DNA from: Leptotrichia sp. oral taxon 215 str. W9775
Lineage (GTDB): Bacteria > Fusobacteriota > Fusobacteriia > Fusobacteriales > Leptotrichiaceae
Length of the DNA: 40,645 bases
Assembly: GCF_000469505.1 (NCBI RefSeq)
Contig: NZ_KI272861.1
Location: 5,264 to 45,908, forward strand
Direction of reading: 5' to 3'
Below are positions 33,766 through 40,645 of the stretch, one piece after another (within the stretch, counting starts at the first letter, position 1; each line of letters begins with the position of its first letter). The notes beneath the pieces were generated by a model. That model was not told the origin of the DNA. It did not search any database and was given only the letters and a program-made list of their open reading frames with translations. The position numbers were made by a program, and so were the translations under genes.

Positions 33766-36700
33766 ATGACAAATAATTTAAGAGGAATAAGGAAAGGGTT
33801 GTGTGCATTTGCAAAAAAATGTAAAGGATTTAAATATACAGATTCAGCATTGATTACATTTTTGATTACAGGTGCAGTAAGTGTTTCAAGTAATCTGTTT
33901 TCAGCTGAAAAAGATGGAAATATAGAAAAGCAGAAGCAGATACTTTCCACAGATATAAAGGACTTTAATGTTCTTATAAAGGAAGCTAGGAAAGAAAATA
34001 ATAAACTGCTGAAAAATACAAATCTTGAACTTGTTAAGCTTATGGAACAAGGAGACCATGTGGTAAAAGCTCCTTGGAGCAGTTGGCAATTTGGGGCTAA
34101 TTATATGTACAGCAAATGGAATGGTACATATAAAGGGAAAGGAGATAAAGCTGAAAAATATTCTTATGAAGGTATATTTGCTAGAAGTTTAAATTCATTT
34201 GAAAGAGTTGTTTCTCCTTTAAGTGAAAAATATGAAAGTTTAGAGTTTTCTACAAATAAATACTCAGCTTTAACAAGTTCTAGAAGAGGACTAGCTTCAG
34301 GTTATGGATTAACAGGTGTAGAAAGAAAACAAGAACCACTAGTTTCAATAGAAATTAATGCGGCAGTTAAGCCTAAGACTATACAAAAGACTCCACTTGC
34401 ATTGAGCATACCTGGAATAAATGCACCTAATGTGCCTATACCAACTATCAATCCAAGTACACCAATAAACTTGGAATTACCACGTCCTAATACACCTAGT
34501 AAGGTGGTTGTTATTGCAAAACCTAATGCAGAACCATTTACAGGATATTATTTTGATGGAACATGGAATCATAGAGAGTTAAGAGACAATATTTCTATTT
34601 ACTCAGGAATAGATCCTACTTCTTTAATAGGAAATATAGATAATAGAAATCCTACTCCTGCAGCAATGACAGGTTCATATAATGGTAGAGCATTTGAAGG
34701 AACACGTATAGTAGGGGAAAATAATAGATATACTAATGCTTACTATATAAATAGTCAAACTAATGCAACTAAAATTGAAAATAATACTTTCTATTTAAGA
34801 GGGCATTATTCTACAGATAGCTATAATGATAGTAATACTAGAGCACATTTGGGAATATCTAATAATGGGCATAAAATCTATAAAGATGCTCTTGGAAATG
34901 GTATTCCAGATGAAGGTGTTGTTGGAGTTCATACAGTGGGAGATTTAAATGTTAAAAATATAGTATTTAATCTATATGGAAGAGCAGGAGCAGTAACTAC
35001 TGAAACTTGGAGACATGGAATAGTAGATTTAGATAACATAACGGTAAATATGTATAATAGCGACAATATGGGATTCTATAATATGCCGATTGCTAGATAT
35101 ACTTATAAATATTTTAGAACAGGAAAAGAGTGGCGTACTTCAGTTGGAGGTTTTACAGGAAAAGCTAATGTAAATGTATATGGAAAAAATAACTCAGTTT
35201 ATTTAACAACAGGAATATCATATATGAAACATTGGGAAAATGAAGGATTAATACAATCAGATGGAGCTTCAAATATAGTATATTCAAGTTTTTCTTATGC
35301 TCCAACTTTATCTAAACTTGTAAGTCCAACTTCAGTTGACTATTCTAAATATACAAACACAGTAAAATTAGAAAACATTAAGCTATATGGTGATGAAAAT
35401 ATAGGTATGTATTTTGGTAGTAGAATGAAAGGAAATGCTGCTAAAGTACATAGAGAATGGGGAAATGAATTAGAAGGAGTTTATGGTTTTAATAGTAAAG
35501 CAGCACATATAGGTATATATCAAGGAGAAATAGATTTTTCTGCAAAAATTGGAGAAAAATTAACAATAAATAATCAAGCTCAACAAACAGCTGAAGGAAA
35601 TTTAAACAATGCAGGTTATACTAACGAAACAGTTGATGGTGCTGTAGGAATTTTCTCAGAAAGTGGTCAAAGAGTTGGAATAGTAGCAAGAGGAGATATC
35701 ATGGAAGAAACTCCACCACCTCAAGCAACAGTATTAGCTAATGCAGCAGATCCAAAATATAAAAAATGGTTTCTTCATCCTTGGAATCCAGGTACTCAAG
35801 AATTATTGCCGGTGGATTATACAAAAATCGGAAGTGCATATAGTTATGCAGTGGGTAATGATTATTCAAAAGACCCTATACATAATCTAGAAGTTGCAAA
35901 ACTTGATATTAGATTTGGAAAATATTCTAAAAATGGAATTATGGTTTTGTCAAAACAAGGAACTGTAATTGATGTAGGTAAAAATACTTCTAATCTTCAT
36001 ATTACTGGAGTAAGTTCAGATATTACTGATGGTATCAATGGTGCTAATACTCTTGAAGCAGATGCTTCAACTGGAACTATAGTGGCTTATGCAGAAGGAA
36101 CTTGGGATCAGCTAAAACATAGATATGGAAGTGAAGATGCAAGAATTGCTCAAAATGATGCTGATGCAGTGGCTATAAATAATGGAGCTGCTAGAAAAGC
36201 ATTGACAGATGCAACTGCTACAACAGCTGCTAAACTACAAGGACTAGGTTCTGAAATAAATATCAATCCTAATGTAGTGCTAGCTTCAAAAGAAGGTATA
36301 GCATATATGGGAGATAACCAAGGTATAGTCAATGCAATGGGAACAACAGAAGCTGTTAACTATGGTTCAATAATTGCCTATGGTAAAAATAAGGGACAAG
36401 TTACTGTAAATGGAGCAGTTACAGCAATAGATAAAAATACAGTTTCTGAAGCTAATAAATTTAAGAATATAGGAGCTTTCGCAGAAGCTGGAGGAAAAGC
36501 TGAACTAAAAGGAGCAGTTACTATAAATGGAATAGGAGCCTTTGCTAAAGGAACAGGTTCAGAAGCAATATTATCTTCAACAAATAATGATATAGTAATA
36601 AATGCTGGAACTGTTGGAGGAATGGTTGCAACAGATAATGGATATGCTAAGTTAAATGGTGGAACTATCAATGTAACAAAAGATAATTCCAGACTTTTCT

Positions 36701-39700
36701 ATGCAGATGCAACAGGAAAAATAGATTTTACAAGAGCTACTGCTATAAATGTTTCAAAAGGAATAGTACTTCCTCATGAAGAAAGTAATACAGCTTTCTA
36801 TAATAGTAACGTTTCAACAGCAGCAGGGGTAACTCCTACAAAATATAATGGTATGGGAAATGTAACTATAAATCTTCTAAGTGATGATGTAGTTTTAAGA
36901 ACTGTTGACAACCATGCACCTGAAACTTGGACTGGTGGAGCAAATTTTGAAACTAATGTTAAGAATATAATGAAATATTCAGTCTTAAATAAGAATGGAC
37001 ATACATATAAGGCATACTATACTAATGGAGAATTTAAAATTGCAGTAAACATTAATCGTGATGATACAACTGATGTATTTAACGGTATAGTTATGGGAAA
37101 TGAAAAAGTTACAATTGATAATGGAATTTCTATTACATCTAATGCAGGAAAAGGTTTAGCACAAGCTGCCTTAAAAAATACTGTAGATAATACTAAGACT
37201 GCATATATAAATAATGGAACTGTAAGTATAACGGGAGCAAGTGCTGGAAGTATAGGACTTAAAGTTGACCATGGAACTATTGAAAATAATAGTTTAGTTA
37301 GTATGAATGATGGAATAGGTCTATATGGAAGCAGTGGAAGTAAAATTTCAAACAATGCAAATGGAAAAATTAGTATAAGTTCTCCAAGTCAACATGGAAT
37401 AGGAATAGCAGGTTTCCTTACAGGAACTGCTGCTCAGGAATATGGAACAGATAAACTGATTAGCAACCTAATAGCAACAAGTGGAGGAAATCTTCCTAAT
37501 ACTATAAAAACAATAGATATTACTAATGATGGAGAAATTGAAATTTCAGGAAAAGCTGTAGGGATCTATGCTGACAATACAAGTACGATAGCTGGATTTA
37601 ATAATCATGTTACAAAAGAAAATGCAGTTGTAAATAATAACGCTTCTTTAAGCTTTGGAGATGACAGTGTAGGAATTTATGCTAAAAAAGCAATAGTTAA
37701 TTTAAGAGGAACAGGAACAAATGATATCTCTGTTGGTAAAAATGGAATAGGAGTTGCTGCAGAAGATTCAACTGTAAATCTCTTGACAGACTATGGTTTC
37801 CAAATAAAAGACAATGGTGTAGGACTTTATGCTAAAAATACAGATACATCTACTGGAACTATGAATGTAAAGTATACAGGAGCAAATGCAGCAGGTGTAG
37901 TAGGAACAGGGGCATATTTTGAAATGACAGGAAGTCCTATAACTAATAAATTAAATATCAATGTGGAAAATGTTCCAAATGCTACAGAAGGAATGATAGG
38001 AATCTATGCTAAAAATGGTAATTTTACTAATGAAGGAAATGTAAAAATAACTAATACAAATACCTTAGGTTTTGGTATTATATCTTCAGGAACAGATGTA
38101 ACAAATAAAGGAGATATTACTTTAGAAGATTCTTTAAATCCGACTAAACCCAATATTGGAATGTATACAGCAGGGTCATCTCCTTTAAGAAACATGGGAA
38201 AAATTACTGTTGGTAAAAATGGAATAGGAATTTATGCTAAGAATTTCTCTAATGGAGATTCAGCTACTTTACCAAACAGCACAATAGAAGTTGGAGAAAA
38301 TGGAATAGGAGTTTACACAGAAAGTGGAAATGGTCATCTTGAATCTGGAAGTATAAAAGCAGGAAAAGATGGAGTTGGAGTATATGTTGCAGGAAATGGT
38401 GGAACTATAACAGCAGCAAATACATTTAATATGACTCTTGGAGATGGTTCAAGTGATGCTGATAAAGGAGCTTTTGGTTTTGTTAACGTAGGTTCAAATA
38501 ACAAGATTTACAGTGATATATCAAATGTTAACCTACAAAATAACTCTATATATATCTACTCAAAAGATACAAGTGGAACTTCAGCAAATCCACAAATTAT
38601 AAATAATACTAATATCACTGCTACTGGAAAGAATAACTATGGAATCTATTCAGCAGGTTATACTGTTAATAATGGAAATATGAATCTGTCAGCAGGAACT
38701 GGAAATGTAGGAGTATATAGTGTTAATGGAGGAACTATAGAAAATAGAAGTGGGGCAATCACTGTAGGTGGTTCTGTTCCTGTAAATGATGAGTATGGAA
38801 TAGCTATGGCGGCAGGTTATACTTGGACAAAGAAAGATTTACTAAAACCTGTTTCCCAAAGACCTGTCCAAACTACTGGAAATATAATTAATAGAGGAAC
38901 TATTAATGTAAATGGCCAATACAGTCTAGGAATGTATGCCAGTGGAAATGGCTCTACTGCTAAAAACTATGGAACTATCAACTTAAATGCAAATAATACA
39001 ACAGGAATGTACTTAACTGATAAAGCAGTTGGTCATAACTATGGAACAATAACAAATGCTGCAGGAGTAAAAGATGTTACAGGAGTTGTTGTAAAAAATG
39101 GTGCTAAATTTATAAATGAAGCTACAGGGGTAGTAAGCTTAAATGCTACCAATGCCCTAGGTGTTTTAAGAACTAAAGATGAAGGAGAAACTTTAGGAGT
39201 TATTGAAAACTATGGAACTTTTAATATCACAGGAGATGGTTCAGAGGTAGAAAAAGTTTCTGAATCTAAAGATTTAAATAAGAGTCTAGGAAAAGGTAAG
39301 GATAAAATTTCTATAGATGTACCAGCAGGAGCAACAACAGGAACTATTAAATTAGGAGATATAGTTCAAAGTCCAGAAATTGTAGAAACAAAGAGATTGG
39401 AATTAGAAGAAACACAAGTATCTACAATAGGTATGTATATAAATACATCAGGAGTTAAATTTACAAAACCTATAACAGGTCTAAGTGAATTAAGTCAATT
39501 AAGAAAAGCTGACTTAATTATAGGAGCTGAAGCTGCTCAAAGCACAACAGCTAAATATATACAAGTTGGTAAAACTATACTAGATCCATATAATGATACT
39601 ATATTGAATAATCCACAAATAAATAAATGGAGTATTTACTCAGGTTCATTGACATGGATGGCTAATATAGGACAAAACCAAGTTAATGGAACTATAGAAA

Positions 39701-40645
39701 ATGCTTACTTAGCTAAGATACCTTATCCTGTATTTGCAAAAGATAAAAATACTTATAACTTTACAGATGGACTGGAACAAAGATATGGAGTTGAAGGAAT
39801 AGGAAGTAGAGAAAATGCATTATTCCAAAAATTAAATACTATAGGAAATAATGAAGAAGTTTTACTATTCCAAGCATTTGATGAAATGATGGGACATCAA
39901 TATGCAAATGTACAGCAGAGAATCAATGAAACAGGAAATACTTTAGACAAAGAGTTTAAATATCTTAAAAACGAGTGGAGAAATCCAACAAAAGATAATA
40001 ACAAAATCAAAGTATTTGGTATGAAAAACGAATACAGAACAGATACAGCGGGAATAATAGACTATACAAGTGATGCTTACGGAGTAGCTTATGTTCATGA
40101 AAATGAAGCAATAAAACTTGGAAACAGCTCAGGATGGTATGCAGGGGCAGTAACAAACAGATTCAAGTTTAAGGATATAGGAAAATCAAAAGAAAATCAG
40201 ACTATGTTAAAGGCAGGAATCTTTAAAACAATGTCACCAATGACAGACCATAACGGTTCATTAAGATGGACAGTTGCAGGGGATGTATTTGTAGGAAGAA
40301 ATGAAATGAAACGTAAATTCCTGGTGGTAGATGAAGTATTTAATGCCAAATCAGATTATACTTCATACGGAGCGGCACTTAAGACAGATTTAGGGTATGA
40401 TATAAGAATGAGCGAAAGAACCCATTTAAGACCTTATGGATCATTGAAGATGGAATATGGAAGATTTAATGATATAAGGGAAGATGATGGAGAAATAAGA
40501 CTGGAGGTTGAAGGAAACGACTATTTCTCAGTAAAACCTGAAGTTGGACTGGAATTCAAGTATGTACAGCCTTTAGCAGTAAAAACCCAGTTATCAGTAG
40601 GATTAAGTGCGGCATATGAAAACGAACTTGGAAAAGTAGGAGATG
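33766..40645 (+). CDS. second giant autotransporter, 3' end cut by the window
   Basis: The frame opens at ATG 33766 (GGAG at 33751-33754) and runs without a stop to the right edge, 2293 codons plus one base. Domains: extended signal with cleavage near SNLFSA (about 47); the N-terminal module (about 88-141, APWSSWQFGANYMYSKWNG), nearly the same as in the first protein; a Pro-rich linker (about 215-250); a beta-helical passenger of its own sequence (about 260-1880) with many GIYAKN-type turns; the junction module (about 1895-1990); and the barrel from about 2080. By alignment with the first protein about 66 residues are missing. The passenger uses CAA and CTA codons more freely than the ends. 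It is likely an alternative or co-displayed adhesin. Confidence 0.9.
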   Translation, partial: MTNNLRGIRKGLCAFAKKCKGFKYTDSALITFLITGAVSVSSNLFSAEKDGNIEKQKQILSTDIKDFNVLIKEARKENNKLLKNTNLELVKLMEQGDHVVKAPWSSWQFGANYMYSKWNGTYKGKGDKAEKYSYEGIFARSLNSFERVVSPLSEKYESLEFSTNKYSALTSSRRGLASGYGLTGVERKQEPLVSIEINAAVKPKTIQKTPLALSIPGINAPNVPIPTINPSTPINLELPRPNTPSKVVVIAKPNAEPFTGYYFDGTWNHRELRDNISIYSGIDPTSLIGNIDNRNPTPAAMTGSYNGRAFEGTRIVGENNRYTNAYYINSQTNATKIENNTFYLRGHYSTDSYNDSNTRAHLGISNNGHKIYKDALGNGIPDEGVVGVHTVGDLNVKNIVFNLYGRAGAVTTETWRHGIVDLDNITVNMYNSDNMGFYNMPIARYTYKYFRTGKEWRTSVGGFTGKANVNVYGKNNSVYLTTGISYMKHWENEGLIQSDGASNIVYSSFSYAPTLSKLVSPTSVDYSKYTNTVKLENIKLYGDENIGMYFGSRMKGNAAKVHREWGNELEGVYGFNSKAAHIGIYQGEIDFSAKIGEKLTINNQAQQTAEGNLNNAGYTNETVDGAVGIFSESGQRVGIVARGDIMEETPPPQATVLANAADPKYKKWFLHPWNPGTQELLPVDYTKIGSAYSYAVGNDYSKDPIHNLEVAKLDIRFGKYSKNGIMVLSKQGTVIDVGKNTSNLHITGVSSDITDGINGANTLEADASTGTIVAYAEGTWDQLKHRYGSEDARIAQNDADAVAINNGAARKALTDATATTAAKLQGLGSEININPNVVLASKEGIAYMGDNQGIVNAMGTTEAVNYGSIIAYGKNKGQVTVNGAVTAIDKNTVSEANKFKNIGAFAEAGGKAELKGAVTINGIGAFAKGTGSEAILSSTNNDIVINAGTVGGMVATDNGYAKLNGGTINVTKDNSRLFYADATGKIDFTRATAINVSKGIVLPHEESNTAFYNSNVSTAAGVTPTKYNGMGNVTINLLSDDVVLRTVDNHAPETWTGGANFETNVKNIMKYSVLNKNGHTYKAYYTNGEFKIAVNINRDDTTDVFNGIVMGNEKVTIDNGISITSNAGKGLAQAALKNTVDNTKTAYINNGTVSITGASAGSIGLKVDHGTIENNSLVSMNDGIGLYGSSGSKISNNANGKISISSPSQHGIGIAGFLTGTAAQEYGTDKLISNLIATSGGNLPNTIKTIDITNDGEIEISGKAVGIYADNTSTIAGFNNHVTKENAVVNNNASLSFGDDSVGIYAKKAIVNLRGTGTNDISVGKNGIGVAAEDSTVNLLTDYGFQIKDNGVGLYAKNTDTSTGTMNVKYTGANAAGVVGTGAYFEMTGSPITNKLNINVENVPNATEGMIGIYAKNGNFTNEGNVKITNTNTLGFGIISSGTDVTNKGDITLEDSLNPTKPNIGMYTAGSSPLRNMGKITVGKNGIGIYAKNFSNGDSATLPNSTIEVGENGIGVYTESGNGHLESGSIKAGKDGVGVYVAGNGGTITAANTFNMTLGDGSSDADKGAFGFVNVGSNNKIYSDISNVNLQNNSIYIYSKDTSGTSANPQIINNTNITATGKNNYGIYSAGYTVNNGNMNLSAGTGNVGVYSVNGGTIENRSGAITVGGSVPVNDEYGIAMAAGYTWTKKDLLKPVSQRPVQTTGNIINRGTINVNGQYSLGMYASGNGSTAKNYGTINLNANNTTGMYLTDKAVGHNYGTITNAAGVKDVTGVVVKNGAKFINEATGVVSLNATNALGVLRTKDEGETLGVIENYGTFNITGDGSEVEKVSESKDLNKSLGKGKDKISIDVPAGATTGTIKLGDIVQSPEIVETKRLELEETQVSTIGMYINTSGVKFTKPITGLSELSQLRKADLIIGAEAAQSTTAKYIQVGKTILDPYNDTILNNPQINKWSIYSGSLTWMANIGQNQVNGTIENAYLAKIPYPVFAKDKNTYNFTDGLEQRYGVEGIGSRENALFQKLNTIGNNEEVLLFQAFDEMMGHQYANVQQRINETGNTLDKEFKYLKNEWRNPTKDNNKIKVFGMKNEYRTDTAGIIDYTSDAYGVAYVHENEAIKLGNSSGWYAGAVTNRFKFKDIGKSKENQTMLKAGIFKTMSPMTDHNGSLRWTVAGDVFVGRNEMKRKFLVVDEVFNAKSDYTSYGAALKTDLGYDIRMSERTHLRPYGSLKMEYGRFNDIREDDGEIRLEVEGNDYFSVKPEVGLEFKYVQPLAVKTQLSVGLSAAYENELGKVGD

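Noticed and set aside
33672..33781. Upstream frame of about 36 codons overlapping the start of the second autotransporter
   Set aside because: No ribosome-binding site before its ATG at 33672 and no resemblance to the leader of the first gene.
36150..38195. Minus-strand frames in the second autotransporter
   Set aside because: They arise from the low-complexity passenger repeats read backwards (Ala/Pro/Ile-rich) and the plus frame is open throughout.

Overview
The window is a low-GC, AGA-rich, diderm-type segment that fits Fusobacteriota best, most likely the saccharolytic Leptotrichia/Leptotrichiaceae branch. The reasons are two giant autotransporters with the fusobacterial N-terminal module, an outer-membrane efflux system next to Firmicutes-like features (SepF, CIRCE/HrcA-type control of clpB), and a galactose/glucose mgl operon. 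The assignment rests on gene content and recognised families, not on a database search.

Layout. Positions 1-810 hold the 3' tail of a truncated gene, two very AT-rich small membrane proteins coupled to it, and the tail of another decayed or rearranged reading frame, closed by a terminator. From 923 to 3496 (minus strand) lies clpB with a textbook promoter and a CIRCE operator. From 3804 to 9063 (plus) lies a housekeeping run: phosphohexomutase, hemW, yggS, sepF and mnmH (selU). From 9063 to 13060 are two EamA/DMT transporters on the minus strand, rseP on the plus strand, and a family of palindromic intergenic repeats. Two near-identical copies in opposite orientation bracket the second transporter. 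A double-META-domain envelope protein follows.

From 14075 to 20539 is one efflux operon: TetR repressor with an operator next to its -10 box, a TolC-like outer-membrane factor, a lipoprotein membrane-fusion protein, an RND pump, and a small PII-like protein at the end. From 20727 to 25766 is a ROK-family regulator followed by mglB-mglA-mglC for galactose/glucose uptake, with repeated AAGTTAAAAAAGTTG boxes in front of the regulator and a stem-loop between mglB and mglA. From 26095 to the right edge stand two paralogous type V autotransporters in tandem, 2448 aa and more than 2293 aa (cut by the window end). They share the N-terminal module, the junction module and the beta-barrel, while the beta-helical passengers differ.

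How it fits together: ClpB and RseP serve stress and envelope quality control; the TetR/RND unit handles export; the ROK/Mgl unit handles sugar import; the twin autotransporters are probable surface adhesins whose shared ends could allow exchange of passengers. I found no CRISPR array, rRNA, tRNA, transposase or phage gene. The least explained elements are the palindromic repeat family with its bracketed transporter, the PII-like partner of the RND pump, the conserved N-terminal autotransporter module, and the toxin/immunity-like debris at the left edge.
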